Assembly (NCBI GenBank): GCA_003508835.1
Contig: PUFA01000116.1
Coordinates: 2,604,001-2,668,000 of the forward strand
Direction of reading: 5' to 3'
Length of the DNA stretch: 64,000 nt
Source: Eonycteris spelaea
Lineage: Eukaryota > Chordata > Mammalia > Chiroptera > Pteropodidae
Position 1 is the first letter of the stretch, and each line of letters opens with the position of its first letter. This document shows positions 24,863-37,815 of this stretch, one piece after another. Below the pieces are notes generated by a model, which was given only the letters and a program-made list of their open reading frames with translations, did not search any database and was not told the origin of the DNA. The position numbers and the translations under genes were made by a program.

Positions 24863-27721
24863 CTATCTTTTGCAGGTCAGCCGCCGCACAGGAGTTCACG
24901 ATCCCAGTACAGGACCCAGACATTTGATAACGAGTGTGGAAAGCAAGTCAACTCAGGGTTGATAACCAAGCATAAATCTTTGCAGTTTTGAGTGGTGATA
25001 CATTGGAAGTTAGAATCTCACGCTAAAATAAAATAATTAGAGCAGCACAATCAGTGTTACTACATCCCTGCCACCAACACAACCAACCCCGGAGCACAGG
25101 CTCAGTCGTAAGCCTCGTGGTCCATTCTCACGGTTCTCAGTCTACGCTGGGAAACAGGAGAACTTTCCGTGTTACCAAAGCCAGTCTTGAGGCCAGGCTC
25201 AGAGACGTGCTGGGGGTTTCGTTTTCACGTGTCAATATGATCTGCAGCCAGAAGTTCCCACGAACACGGGAGTTCAAGGCTCCAGCTGCCGTCGCGCTCA
25301 CTGTAAGGCAGGCCGTTCCCACGCCGTAGGTGCGAAGGACTGCTCCCAGAGGGGAACGTCACGCTCACGCCGCAGGCGGCCCCGCCTGTTCGTCGGAACC
25401 TGAGAGCATCTGGTACTTCTGCTCGAGGAGACTGGTGAGGCGACTGAAGCAATCCCCCAAGGCCAGGGGGAAAAGCCTGTATTTTCTGAATCTGCTGTTC
25501 TATGGAGAGTGTTCAGACGTCTTTTGGAAATCTGTGTGTACATAACACGGCATGTTTTCCAACAAAACTCACGGGGACAAGAGCTCATGTAATGGAATGT
25601 GTGAAGCATGTGGGCTGCGTGTTGTTCAAATGTGCTGTTCAAGAACCCCTGAGGCCTTCAGCTCTTAGCCTTTGCCATGTAAGTTTTCTGTACAAACGCT
25701 CTCAGGAATGCCCTGTCCTCCTGCTCATCTAAGGCAAACCAGAGGCACAGATGAGTCTTCATAACTATGTGCGCCAGAGACATAACGGCTTATGAAATAC
25801 TGGCTGGAATCTTCTCTACCTTCTAAGGAGGTGAGGACCTGGTGCTCAATGAAGCTTAAGTCTGGCTTTAATGTGCAAATCACGGTGAATATCTGCTCAA
25901 GACGGAAGCGGAATTATTTGAATTGCTCACTTTCAGGAAAGAACAGGACGTGTTTTAAGATTTCTCCCATTCTTTTTTTTTTTTCTTCTGAGCATATACA
26001 TGTCAAAACAAACAAACCAAAGACAAAAAAATTGACAATCTTTAGCATTAGCCCCTGGTATCAAATCTGTAAACCTACTTCGGCCTTCTTTCCTCTGGGA
26101 TGCACAAGTCCCTCTGAAGCTCGTGGCATAAAGCACAGGCTTGTTTCTCCTAGAATTTTTCCCCCACGGTTTTCTTTGGCCACATCAATGTTCTCGCATT
26201 CAGAAGTTGGTCGCACTGTTCTCTCGATGCCTGGGCTCCCCGCCTACGCTTTCAAAAGCCTTTGTGCTCAGAGGGGGTGTTTCAGACATAGTGGGTATGT
26301 GGAGATTTGTTAGTAATACGTTCATCTTGTTGTGTTCTATCCTGTGTTCGTTTTTCCCCAAGATCACAAATGCATGCAGGATTTAAAAAAAACTGATACA
26401 GACAGATATTAGATCAGTGCTACTTGGAAGGGTCACAGAGTCTTGTAAGAAGCTATTGAAAGCGATAGTTTCCTTGGGACCATGAACCTCAGGAAAAGCA
26501 CCCCTATAGGATTATACCAAAGCATAGTGGCCCAGGTTAAATCCATTTTCAGGAACAATTAAATCCAACCAAAGGTCTCTTCAGTAACTAAGCAATAATA
26601 CTTCTAAATGTGCTGGACTATCGAATCAGCAAAACACCGTGCTCACTGGAAAATGAGAACCCTCAGAAGCTTTTTGGCTTATTCAGATCAATTTATGATA
26701 AAGTCCTCCACGGATCATATGTTCTTAAAAGAAGATTGAGCTCTTTGAAGGAAGATACTGTTTCACCTTTGGCTCCAATTTTCCAGTTTATGAGACCTGC
26801 ACATCTCTCTTGATGCCATTTAGCTGTCCCAACGCCCTTGAGCATCTCCCCTTCCTTGAGTGCATGCAGGGGGAGTGAGCAGGGGAGCAGCAAGCTTTGG
26901 GAAGCCACGACGGTGACGTTTGTTTGCATTTTACTAGTCTCCACGAGTACATGAATGAGAAAGCACAGCAGCACCTGTGTCCCACCTACGTATCTCTGTG
27001 GACTCTGCAGGGAGAACTACAGGAGAGCTTCGGGCCGATTTGGGAAGGTGGGGTCCTCCCGTAAATAAATGGAGAGCATTTATTTATACATGGAAAGGGC
27101 TACAAGGATGGTAGGTTACCAAGAAAATCTGTCAGTGGGCAGTGAGGGTCTACCTGAGGAAGAAGTGAACCCAGTCAGCTAGGAGCATTTCCCTCAGAAC
27201 AGGAAGGGAGAATTCAGCATCTTAGTTTATTCTGCAACTCCTATACACTTGCTTCACAAGCTATCTGGATTAGCTAAAGAAGAAGAGATAGACGTTCAAC
27301 GAAAACTTCTTCCCTGGGAAAGGCTAACAGGTACTCCATGGAGCATTCTTTCTTCCTAAAACACTTGAGAAAAATTGAGTTCTATTTAAAAATCTAACCA
27401 AACTATTATTAATAACAAGGCTAAGAGGTTAAATGGAATACATTTCTGTGATGAGAGATGAAGCATTTTAATTAAATTTTAAAGAACAGGGGCCCAAAAA
27501 GAAGCCCTATTTGTTTATAATGTTTTAAATGAACACTCCCCTGGGTCAGCTGTTGTCTTATGAGAGCTTGCTGGAAGAGGCTCCACATAAAAGAATAATA
27601 AAAAGCAACTGATGTAGGAAACTAGGGGACTTGAGTCTAAAGGGTGAACGAACTTCTCATATTTCATAAAAGGTACTCATGTTCCTTGGAAACTTTGCAC
27701 AATGCCTGCCAGAACAAACAC
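24863..27721. other. Intron, unassigned
   Basis: The part at 25,050-25,450 is CpG-rich. A 173-codon plus-strand open frame at 25,792-26,313 has low-complexity stretches (FFFSS, KTNKPKTKK), no domain and no splice context, so it is not called a gene. The rest is plain AT-rich intron. Confidence 0.4.
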
Positions 27722-27759
27722 GGGGCATATATTAGCTCATGGGGCATGTATTAGCTGTG
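27722..27759 (+). repeat. 19-bp tandem duplication
   Basis: Two adjacent copies of GGGGCATRTATTAGCTSWK differ at about four positions. Confidence 0.85.
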
Positions 27760-28848
27760 TTCACATAACTGAGCTTTTATTACTAATGTTTTTAAGACTT
27801 AAAAGGCTGTTTTAATTCTATCACAAGTTAAAAAAATCTGTGGCGATAATTCTACTTAACAACTATATAACTTATGTAAGAAGTCAATTGATAAATACTG
27901 AATTGTAAGTATCTTGTAGAAATTTGGAGATGCTCTGCTCTTTTCATAATGAACAACCAGACATGCAACTGTTATAGCACAGGAAGATGGCATCAAGCCA
28001 TCTTGTAAACTTAATGTTCTTTTTTAGGAGCAAAATCATTTCTTTTCAGGAATAGACTTTTATAGGCATAAAATAACTTATGTTTAATAAAAATGTACAG
28101 ACATAGAAAATGTCATCTATTTGGAAAACCATGAATATAAAGATGTGAATTGAATAATAAAGCTTATTTCTTAACATAAGCTAACGGATGAAAGAAACTT
28201 ACTTAACAGCAGAATTATTAAAATTACCAGTTAAAAAATAGACCAGAGAATCTTACAGGAAATATTTTGTAACTCTTCTATATGCCATAATAAAAATACT
28301 TTATTTTAAAATCTTTCTGAAAACTGGTATGTAGATGGCTTAGTAGATACACTTGTTTATTAAGAGAACAAATCCTCATGAACTCAGATGCACGTTAATG
28401 TATAGCTTTTTTACAACCCAAGAACATGTGTCTCAATTTAGCTTTACATAAACAGCACTCTGAATAAAAGAAGTCCTGATTCTTTTACATCATCATTCTT
28501 TAACTGGTGACTCTGATTACTGCAATTGTGACATCATCCACCAAATTCTCTTAAACGTCAAAGCACACTGATTACAAGATACTAAACTACGAATTTCAAC
28601 TGTAATGAACTTGGTGTTGGCAATGACAGCAGTGTGACTGGGTCTTCCAGGCGGGTTGCTTGGACCTCTGCTGGGGTGAGTCACTCCAGTGAAACCTAAC
28701 ATACTTAGGACCACGTCATGTGCAAAGAGCTGTGCTGAGTGCTTGGCTGAAAGGTCACGGCCCACCAGACACAGTTCCGGAGGTGTAAGAATACAGAGGC
28801 TCTTGGGTAGACCCTCTTCTCTGCTGAACTAGCTAGATATTTCTTGGC
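27760..28848. other. Intron, unassigned AT-rich
   Basis: No gene, repeat family or structured element is recognised. Confidence 0.4.
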
Positions 28849-29265
28849 TGTTGTAGCATGAATCGTGTCTCTCTAACATTCAGGACCAACTGAAACTCAG
28901 AGTGTGACTATCTTTGAAAACAGGATCTTTGCTGTAATTAAGCTAGAAATCAAGATGAGATCATACTGAATTAGGCTGGGCCTTAAATCCAATGACGGCA
29001 TCCTTGTGAAAGACAGGGAAGGACACAAAGACGCAGGGAGGACAAGGCCATGTGAAGATGGAGGTGGAGACTGGAGTTAAGCGGCTACGTGCCGAGGAAG
29101 GCCAGCGACCAGCAGAAGCTGCAAAGACAGGGAAGGACCCCCGTAGAGCCGTGGAGGGAGCGGGCCTGCCGACACCTTGATTTTGGATGGTGAGAAGATG
29201 AAGCCCTGCTGTTTGAGCCGCCAGTCTGTGGTAACTGGTTAAGGCAGCCCCGGGAACCCAGTGCA
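28849..29265 (+). mobile_element. MaLR (MLT1C-like) LTR
   Basis: It runs TGTTGTAG..GTGCA. Landmarks in order are GAATCGTGTCTCTC, AGTGTGACTATCTTTG, GGCTGGGCCTTAAATCCAAT, AGGCCATGTGAAGATGGAGG, CCTGCCGACACCTTGATTTT and CCGCCAGTCTGTGGTAACTG. This matches an MLT1C-type LTR through its full length. Confidence 0.85.
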
Positions 29266-29399
29266 GCTGTACCTCCTCCGTGCGTTTGCAAGGCCTCGGC
29301 TCCCCACAATGCTCTGGAAGCCAGAGTCCGCGTGAATGCAGCCAGGGAGGCGGCTCTCATTGTGCCAAAGGACTGGGTCTTCCTGGCAAGAGGCCGGGA

Positions 29400-29650
29400 C
29401 TGCCAAGGCTACGAGTTCGGGCTCTGGAGCCCGTCTCCTGGGTTCGACTCCTGCCCAGTCATTACTGTGTGACTCGAAGCAAATTACCGCACCTTTCCCT
29501 GTCTCAGCTGTCTTGTTTGTACAACAGGGATCCTGATAGCACTGTCTTCACAGAACACTTGGAGATTAAATGAGCTAATCTCTGAAGTGTTTAAACTGTA
29601 CATGACACATGGTAGCTATTTAATGAGTGTTATCTATAATCACTATTATG
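29400..29650 (+). mobile_element. MIR SINE, nearly full length
   Basis: GGGCTCTGGAGCCCGTCTCC, then CTGGGTTCGACTCC (the tRNA-derived B box), GTGTGACTCGAAGCAAATTA, TTTGTACAACAGGGAT, AGATTAAATGAGCTAAT and a TAGCTATTTAATGAGTGTTA tail all appear in consensus order. It is the best-preserved MIR in the window. Confidence 0.9.
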
Positions 29651-29870
29651 AGATTTTTATTATATGATACATTTATCATTCTGGGGTTTCGCCACGAAGG
29701 CTTCATCACCTCAGCAGGGCACAGGTGAGCTGTACCCATCATACAGAAGAGTGCCAGGAAGTAAGCTTGGATTTCCTGTGACGAGAACTTTCTCCTCTCA
29801 TAGGAACTGCTCTGTAGGGTGTAGAAATCATCTTTACTTGTGTCTTTTCAACCATTCTCAGCTGTCCTTT

Positions 29871-30090
29871 CAGAGATCCCCAACCTTTTGGCACCAGGGA
29901 CCGGTGCTCCTATGAGAACCTAATGCCTGATGATCTGAGGTGGAGCTGAGGGGGTGATGCTGGTGCTGGGAGCGGCTGCAGATACAGATGAAGCTTCACT
30001 TGTTGGCCCGCTGCTCACCTGTTGGGAGGCCTGCTTCCTAAGAGGCCATGGACCAGTACCGGTCTATGGCCCAGGGGTTGGGGACCCCTG
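29871..30090 (+). mobile_element. Nonautonomous hAT-type DNA element, copy 1
   Basis: The ends are imperfect inverted repeats of about 30 bp: CAGAGATCCCCAACC with GGGACCGGT on the left, and ACCGGT with GGTTGGGGACCCCTG on the right. Internal motifs CTCCTATGAGAACCTAATGC, CTGATGATCTGAGG and GATGAAGCTTCACT are shared with the copy at 61,826-62,038. No clean 8-bp target duplication remains here. The 220-bp length suggests an internally deleted derivative. Confidence 0.85.
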
Positions 30091-30185
30091 CTTTATGTAA
30101 TAAACACAGCCTAGTCCTCTTGGGGCTGAAAGGCCACCTGAACTGTGCCTTTTTCTCTCACCAGGTAATGAGGTGCTGTCCCAGG

Positions 30186-30610
30186 TCTTCAGGGCTGCGG
30201 TAATGAAGTACCACAGCTAGGTGCTAAAAGCACCGAGATTTATTCTCCCATAATTCTGGAGACCAGAAGCCTGAAATCCGATGTGGGTCGGCTGGTTCCT
30301 CCTGAAGGTTCTGAGAGAGAACCTGTTCCCCGCCTGTCTTAGCGTCTGGGTTGCTCGCAAGCCTGCGTATTCCTGGCTCGTGACAGGGCAGCTCCTGTCT
30401 CCCCTCCGTCACCACACGGCCTCTGTCTCTGCTCGTGTCCGTGGCACTGCTTTCTCTTCTTATAAGCACATCGTCATATAGCACTGGATTCCCTCCACCC
30501 GCCCCAAGTCCAGTATGACGTCATTTTGACTTGAATATCTGCAAAGACCCTCTTGCCAAATAAAGTCGCACTCACAGACCCTGGGGGTTAGGGCTGCAAC
30601 ATCTTTCTGA
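30186..30610 (-). mobile_element. MaLR (MLT1-type) LTR, antisense
   Basis: GGGCTGCGGTAATGAAGTAC, AATTCTGGAGACCAGAAGCC, TTCTTATAAGCACATCG, TGCAAAGACCCTCTTGCCAA and CCTGGGGGTTAGGGCTGCAA give the reversed LTR order. The central part is more CpG-rich than usual for so old a copy. Confidence 0.75.
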
Positions 30611-32763
30611 ACAAGTCAGCCCACAACTGTCACAATGTTTCCATGGTGCCAGCAACAATTTTACAGATTTATTAAAAATATCAAAATACTATCTTTTCTG
30701 GAGAGTTTTCACACCATTGAAGGCTTGTCCAAAATTAGTAGCTTTAAAAAGTCTTAAGGAAAGATTTCTATGTTGAGAATCTGACAATGCATTTAAATTT
30801 GTGTTTGTTACACCATACTGGGTAGAGACCTACTGTCACCCCTTTACTGAATTACCTCATTTTCTTTATAGCAATGTTCCTTTTATTTTTAAAGTACATA
30901 CTGGAGAAAGAGAAACTATATGATCACAGATCTTTGAAGCTAAGCATAAATGAAGAGTTTAATGTTCTAATTAAACCTTCCAAAGATTATTCCCCCCCTG
31001 TTTCTGGCTCCCGGACCCCCCACTGCCCATGGGGTTTACTCGGCTCTTGGCCTGGCATCTTGTGGTTTTCTGGTTCCGGGTCAGGTCTCATTTTATTCAT
31101 TTCAGCAAATACCCAAACGCTTATTCTGTGTCATGCACATATTTTTTACAGGAAACTCTTGCTTCCATCAGTTAGGGTATTAATAAAAAGTGCTAGCTTT
31201 TTACTTTCCGGTGTTGTCTGTTTTTGGTGTGGAGACAATGAGGCAATTGGGGATGACTTAATAACTTTGGCCAAACTGTAAGAGTGAAACCAATTGCCCA
31301 ATGAAGATGAGGTGATCCCATAGCCATCTCGATGTCTTCAGTCACACTATCATCGCAGGTAAGGCAATGAGGAAGAAAACCAGAGTGGTATATTTAAGAC
31401 ATATGTCTAATCATGATTCTGGTAAAACGAGCAAAAACATTTCTGTTAAATAACAGGCCATATTTGAAGTTCAAGTCCTAATCTGCATCCTATTCAGTAA
31501 AATAGAATAAAATTCTAAAGGTTTAAATACCTTAAAACAAACTTGATTAGTATAATCTACTAGAATGGAATTAAGGGATACTTAAAGTATCAGACACAGA
31601 AATTACAGAAAAGATTGTCAAGCCACTTCATCCTCTAAAGCTTGAGTATGTCAAGAAAAACCCTGAACAGAAGAGGCACAGATAGAATCTTAATGGGCAA
31701 ACCACCTCTCCTTCCTCAAAAGACCAAGTTATCCTTGCTGAATCTGGTTTTTCAATTCATACTTAAGGACTGAGAGATTCTTGATTAAGTGTTGGTCTAG
31801 CACTGGCATTTTCCCCCTTAGAGGCAGCCGGAAGGTACTCACTGCTCTAGGACTGGCTCAGAGGTAAAAGGCGAGGAAGGACAGGGGATGGGGCCCCTTT
31901 ACTTCTTCACTGGGGATTTCATGCCTGGTTCCACGGAGCAGCTTTCCACACTCACGGGTGGATATGAATTCGGACGTACTGTTTCCCATGCACACACCTG
32001 GTGAGCTTTGAATCAGGATTTATTTTAATGCCAGTAACACCACCTTACGTGATGTTTGCAATAGTTTAGTACAATCCGTTTGTTATCCTGATGACTGCAG
32101 TAGGGTTGCTATGACAGAACTGTAGGGAACTTCAAGAAGAAGCCATTTCAAAAGTTTTCTTCAACAAAGTTCCTGAGCTTCCACGGTTTGCATGTAGTTA
32201 GGATGGTGAAAAGCAGCTTTATGAAAGCCAAGCAGGAATCGCAAAAGAGCTGAGCTGGAACACGGGTTTAATCATGCCGGAGTGAGGGGGTTTGTAGCGC
32301 ACAGCTTGGCCCCCTAACAGAAAGTCTGAAGTACTGGCTAATTGTGATTGTGTCAGTAATAACCTTGAGACACGGATAAACAAAGTGTGCAACAGCCTGC
32401 CTAGGTCTCTGAGGGGCCCGGGGGTAATCTAATTTAGATTAAACAACAGTTCTATAAATTTAATACTTCACATGCATTGTAATTTAGAAATGCCAGAGAA
32501 AATATAAGCGCTTAGAAAAAGAGGTTTTTTTTTGTTTTGTTTTGCGCCCTGCACACACGCAGCCTGAGAGAGGAGTGTGCGGGAGCAGAGACGCTGAAGG
32601 GCGCTGAATCCCGCTCACTGCCATCGGCGGGCGTGCTGCAAGGTTACTACGGCTGAGTTTAAAAAACATAAAATCTGGATTAAAACAGCAAAAGTCCCAC
32701 CATAATACATACATTTAAAAAATCTTATATACGTTCCCAAATTTTTGAAAAATATGTCTAGGT
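30611..32763. other. Intron, unassigned
   Basis: No gene is supported. A 135-codon plus-strand open frame at 30,874-31,281 lacks a domain and splice context. A C-run sits at about 30,992-31,020. G+C and CpG rise after about 32,540. Confidence 0.4.
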
Positions 32764-32979
32764 CAGGGCTTAGAAAACTATGGCCCTCAGGTCAAATCCA
32801 GCCCGTCGGCTACTTCCGTGAACGCTTTACTGGAACCCGTCTGTGCCCCTTTGTTTACGTGTCGTCTATGGCAGCTTTCACGCTTCGGGGTTCAGTGGTT
32901 GTGACAGAACCCACACGGGCCGAAAGCCTAAAATACTCCCTGTCTGGTCTTTGACAGAAAGAACTTTGCTGACTTCCTT
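32764..32979 (+). mobile_element. hAT-like nonautonomous element, internally deleted
   Basis: It begins CAGGGCTTAGAAAACTATGG and continues CCCTCAGGTCAAATCCAGCC. It then jumps to CGCTTTACTGGAACCCG, GTCGTCTATGGCAGCTTTCA and GAAAGCCTAAAATACTCCCT, and ends GAACTTTGCTGACTTCC. The copy at 41,288-41,604 keeps the region between the two blocks, so this copy is the deleted form. A 69-codon open frame within it is incidental. Confidence 0.75.
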
Positions 32980-34799
32980 TGTGGCTGCCACTGGGATGGT
33001 CAACGTGGTTTACGTGGCTGGGCTCTCGGTGTGTTCCGCAGGGTTGACCTAGGTTCTCCAAGGGCAGTTTTAAAAGATGGCAGCAGGCAAACGAGTGGGC
33101 TCCCACTCGCAGGGGGCAAAGGGGAAGAGAAAGAAGGGACGGGGGTTGTTACGTGGAAGGGCCTTGTCCTTGGAAGCCAGCAAACGCAGCCGGGCCCTGA
33201 GCAGCTACGTGGCCACCGCCTCCAAATGAGGAAGGAGGCTGATGGGTAGGTGCTGTGCTCTCGGCTGTGAGCCAAGGCGGGTCTCCCCAAGAACAGGTAC
33301 GGAGGCCAGGGGAGAGAGTGGGATGCGGGGGGGTGGCAGGCAGAGCTGCTCCCACGGCAAGCCTGTCAGTCTCTCCACCATGAACTCGCGTGATAATGAT
33401 GAGGCCATCACACTTAGAGATCATCGGCGTGTGCGAGGACTGCGGGGAGTCAGGCTAAGAACCACCTCAGTGATGGAGGCAGGGTCGTTCTCCTTGCTGT
33501 GGAGGGGAGGTTGTGGGTGGGAGGGGGCCCAGAGAGGCGAAGGAGCTCGTCCAAAGGCTCACGGGAAGGGCGAGAGGGCGTGTCACTTCTACAGATGGCC
33601 AAACTCAGGGAAGGGACAGGCACCCAGGGAGGGGACAAAGAGGAGCAAGGCTCATTCAGCCAGACAGATCCTCTGGGGGATGTGATGGCTCCTCCACAGA
33701 TAAGCGGATTCTGAAGGGAGAGCTGGGAGAATCAGTCACACCCAGGCACACGGATACTGTATCTATTATAAGAAACACCTTTTACCCCCTGCAGACTGTA
33801 ACTAATTTACTTTCATTTCCATAGTGAGTTTACAGCTAAAGTTGAAGGGCCACATAACATGGAGAGCTGATCCCTCTCGGGGAGTTGTCCATTTCTCCTC
33901 ATTGTCTAAAGTCACTCTGGAACCCGAAGACCGAAGCGAAGGCTCCCTCCTCTCTCCTGCTGCTGCCTCTGTGATTGGAGCCGCCCTCAGATATGCCCAG
34001 GAGGCTCTGTCCATCAATGGGAACTCACCTAGGTTCTGATCCTGAGAATTTCACTGTTTCTGCTTATTCTTAGAGCTACCCCTATTTCTCAGTCGCTAGT
34101 TGCCCTTGGCAATAGCAGCGAAGGCTGGGACATTAAAAAAAATAGTTTAATGGTTTCTACACATCATTTTAGCTTTTTTTCCTTGTCTTCTACTATCAAC
34201 CAAAAAATTGCCTAGCAGTAGAAGTGAAAACAAGCAAGTAAACAAACAAAAACCTCCAAAACCCAGAAGTCACGCCTTTCTGCCATGGCCTCTCCCCTGT
34301 GGCTGCGGGTTTGCTATCCCTGGCACCTGAAGGGGGGAGCCGGGAAGGTGACACCAGGTGACTGCACTGCTCGGCTGCTGACACGCAGGGACCGCGGGTC
34401 AGAGTTCCAGGTCAAAGCAGCCTTCAGCGTGGCCATGGGGAATGACTAGATAGGGAGGCTTGTGTCAAGCTCTCTCCCCACGTGCTCTGCCGTGAACCCT
34501 CTGGGGGACCCCAGGCTGGCTGCGTCACTGCCCTGGACCCCAGTCCCTGAGCCGGACACATGAGAGACCTGCACCGCACGGTCTCCAAGACATGGAGTTA
34601 GGGTGCTGTCATCCCCTGCTCTTGCTTTCAGCTCTTCTTGAGACAAGTGAACGCAGCTACATTTTCTGAGAAGAAACAGAGAAAGGAAAAGAATTTGGAG
34701 CACCTACGGAGGAAAGAATTACCGGGAGTGATGCAGCTTTATCCGTTGGGGGATTTTCTCGGCAACCACAGACCTTCTGGCCCTGCTCTGAAGCTTCTT
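32980..34799. other. Intron, GC-rich, unassigned
   Basis: Dense overlapping frames on both strands, especially 33,000-33,720, reflect composition. A piece near 33,590 (CTACAGATGGCCAAACTCAG) hints at an antisense MIR but is too short to call. Confidence 0.4.
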
Positions 34800-35250
34800 G
34801 GTAAACCGCCTGATAAGCCTGGTTCTATTCTCACACCGGCGCACTCGAGGCAAAGACGTCGCCCCATGCAGGATGGTGGGAGAAGCAGGACAGGAGATAA
34901 ACGCACAGGGCTTGGTTTACGACCGGCCGGGGCCCTTCCCCTTCCAGCCTCTTCCGAGCCTGGGGGCGGGGGGGAGTGGAGGGAGCCAGCTCCGGCCCTC
35001 TCTGTGCCCAGGGAGTGGCTTCTTCTCCACCATCGAAATCACTTCCTGGGCTCAGGGGAGCGCTGCTCCTCGGTCCTCGTCCAGCCCTCGCTCGGTGCAC
35101 AGAGCACGGCTTCACGCACGCACGGCGCAGTCACGCCTCACGGGCCGACGGGGGCCTGTGTGTGCCCCAGCGCACACCCCATGGAGAACGACATCGTCTG
35201 CACCCCCACCGGACAGGTCCTGTCTGTGGAGACACGCCGTGTAGACAGTC
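34800..35250. other. CpG-dense patch with the longest open frame in the window
   Basis: About 33 CpGs fall in 440 bp. A 217-codon plus-strand frame (34,638-35,291), a second plus frame of 148 codons and a minus frame of 94 codons overlap here. Their translations are rich in G, P, R and S with no domain or signal peptide, so I do not call a gene. Confidence 0.6.
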
Positions 35251-36244
35251 ACTGCCTGTCTTTCCCGGCTGCTTGCAGTCCTGGTTTGTAAAAGTCTGGC
35301 AGTGAAGACAGCCCGGGCTTTAAGCTATTGTGGTCCATGCAGCCACATTCCCGGAGGACAGACGTCCACTGTCACGTGCACACGGAGCGCCAGAACCATC
35401 CTCACTTCTTTCACGCGGTTTCCCCTCTGCGAGGGCTCCTGATCTGGTCGTGCGTTGGCCTCACTTTCTCTTCTGGGCCCTGGAGTTGCCTCTGTAGATC
35501 TAAAAATCTGAATTTACTTCTTTAGCCCCCAGCTGACTCAGCATCTGCCTATCAGCCCGGGGGCGGGTTTCAGCATGAATTCCCAGGTCCTTGAGTAATG
35601 CCTTTTCCCAAATTATTCCTACCCAGGGTGGGGTGGGGGCCTGGAAACACTTGCTTTTGTAGAAAACGTGATCCTAATGAACTGTTTAAGTCCCTTATTT
35701 TCTTGAAAGAAACGGGAAATCTTTACTTCAAATGGCTGAGAACAGGCCAATTATCTAGCAAATACTTTATTTCTATGATTATTAAATTCACTAGATACAG
35801 TATGAATAAGATTTCTACCTCCCAAACCCGAAATTTTATTTTTCAACTTATTCCATGAAGTTTAGCAATGCCCGTCAAATATAATTATATTTTAAATTTG
35901 AAGACAATTTCTACTCTCTCAATGGTTTTGACCCTTCTAAATCACTCTTTTGCTTCTTCCTAGGTGAGGGCAGTGGTTTGAGAGGGGCATTTGTAATTTT
36001 ACTGCACTTTTTATCGTAGTTAACCATCCATCGCCAGTCACACTTTCAGTTTCATTTAGATTTGAGGTTTCCATTTGAATGTATTTGCAACAACAACAAC
36101 AAAAAAAAGCACTTCGCAGCACTATTGGGAAATGCAACAGACCTGAGTGGAACTCACTGATTTTCTTTAGCATTTTGATTATATGGGTCTACGAGTTCAG
36201 ATGAATCAAAGTAAAAATGCAACTCAGCAGGCATGATGAAGTCA
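35251..36244. other. Intron, unassigned
   Basis: Nothing recognised apart from a short CAACAACAACAAC run at about 36,090-36,102. Confidence 0.4.
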
Positions 36245-36680
36245 ACCGAAACTGCTGAAACGGTTGGTCAGAGCCCACAAAAACTGTTTCATTGTCTAAG
36301 ACTGAGGGATAGATCCAGGACCTAATTCAAGAGACAGCTTCCGGGGGCTGTCATTGTGCTGGCTGGAAAATTACTGCCTGGCTATCGCCCATGGGAACAT
36401 AACATTCTAACAATAAGCTTTCTGCTTCTGTACCCCCAGCTTGCACAACCGACCTGCGGGTTGACGGTTAGTAAATAGAAGAAAAATAGACTTGTGTATT
36501 CAAATAGAATGAAGAATGGGGTTTAGGACTTAAAAACCCTGTACCTGTGCATTTCAGGGCTGTTTAATTTGGGGTCTGTGCACCCCTGGCAGACCCAGCT
36601 GGCTGAATAAAGAGTGTGTTTCCTATAACTCACTGAGTTCTGGTGGTCCGTGTGTCTATTGGGGCTGGCGGCTACAATAT
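36245..36680 (+). mobile_element. Probable solitary LTR
   Basis: AATAAA at 36,606-36,611 is followed by GAGTGTGTTTCCTATAACTC and a TGGTGGTCCGTGTGTC block, typical of an R-U5 end. CTTTCTGCTTCTGTACCCCC lies upstream. No family is assigned and the 5' border is uncertain. Confidence 0.45.
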
Positions 36681-37764
36681 CATCACTCAACTCCTCAAAC
36701 AGAGAAAGACATTTTTCAACAACAGATTTGGGTTTTTAAACTGTAGCTTTGCACAGACTTCAGCAAATGACACTAAGTTAATCTCTATAAACAAGAGGAT
36801 GAATGCACTATGCCACTCTTAACTTATAAAAATTGGATCTTAATCCCTGCACCGCCCATGGCAATAGTGATGACTGGACACAGATGAGTGGGGGAAGTGG
36901 TGGAATAAGACTCAAATGGCTTATTTTTATTAAAAGTTCGATCGGGGAAGGCAGGAGCTGGGGAAGCAGCCCGGGTTGTGTGTGGACAGAGCGGTTTCTA
37001 TTCCGGCTTCTGTCTTCCCTCCCGGAGACTCCCAGAGGCTGCGAGGGTCCACAGAAATTTGTTGTGTAAATGACATTTTAAAAGAAAGATTCTGTTCATT
37101 TGTAAAACAGAGAGTTAATGCTGACCTTACCCACCTCATGGGGGTGGGGGCTGTATCCAAGGAAATCATACATGTCTAAGTACTGGAAAATGCTAAGACA
37201 TTGAACACGTCATCATGACTACATCCATGTTAGGACCTTTGTAAAGGGAAGGTGGGCATCAAAACTGCTTCCTGCTGCCTGGACAGTCAAGCACGAGGTG
37301 TGATATTCTTAGCTGCATGTGCCCACACGTGCTCACGCTTGCTCACGCTCTCAGACACAAAAGTATTCCACGTAACCGCCATTCAATATTGCCTGTGCTT
37401 TTGTTTTCATGAAGTATCAGGTAAAACATAGATTCAAAGAGTCTCTCTGAAGCTGAGACTGTAAGAATGCTGAAGCCATGCAGAGTTGAGGAATAAGATA
37501 GCTCTTTGTCTTATCGATAGCCCCCAAAGCCTCTAAGAACAGTCTTGAGAAAGAAATGCAAATAAACACTGACCCCCCACACTTTTCCTGTGCTCCCTTT
37601 ATAAACATGAAGTCTGCCTCATATATACTACCACTCCTTTCTTGAACATCAGTTGTAGTAATTTTATATAAAATCTAATATTAAATTAAAAAACATTTTG
37701 TGTTTTCCAATATTTTTTCATCTGTATTTCTCAAAATGTGGTTTGAACTTATTTTTATTATTCT

Positions 37765-37815
37765 CCCAGAGTATCCAGTAAAGTGCTGGACAAATAATAG
37801 ACATAATAAATTCTT
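37765..37815 (+). mobile_element. L2 or MIR tail fragment
   Basis: CCAGTAAAGTGCTGGACAAA with TAATAGACATAATAAATTC resembles the AGTGCCTGGCACATAGTAGG then CAATAAAT tail. Only about 50 bp remain. Confidence 0.45.

Noticed and set aside
25792..26313. 173-codon plus-strand open frame as a gene
   Set aside because: No recognisable domain and no splice or promoter context; a run of this length in 64 kb read in six frames is not surprising.
34638..35291. 217-codon plus-strand open frame as a novel gene
   Set aside because: It lies in a CpG-dense patch where other frames are open too, has no domain, signal peptide or splice context, and its translation is biased to G, P, R and S.
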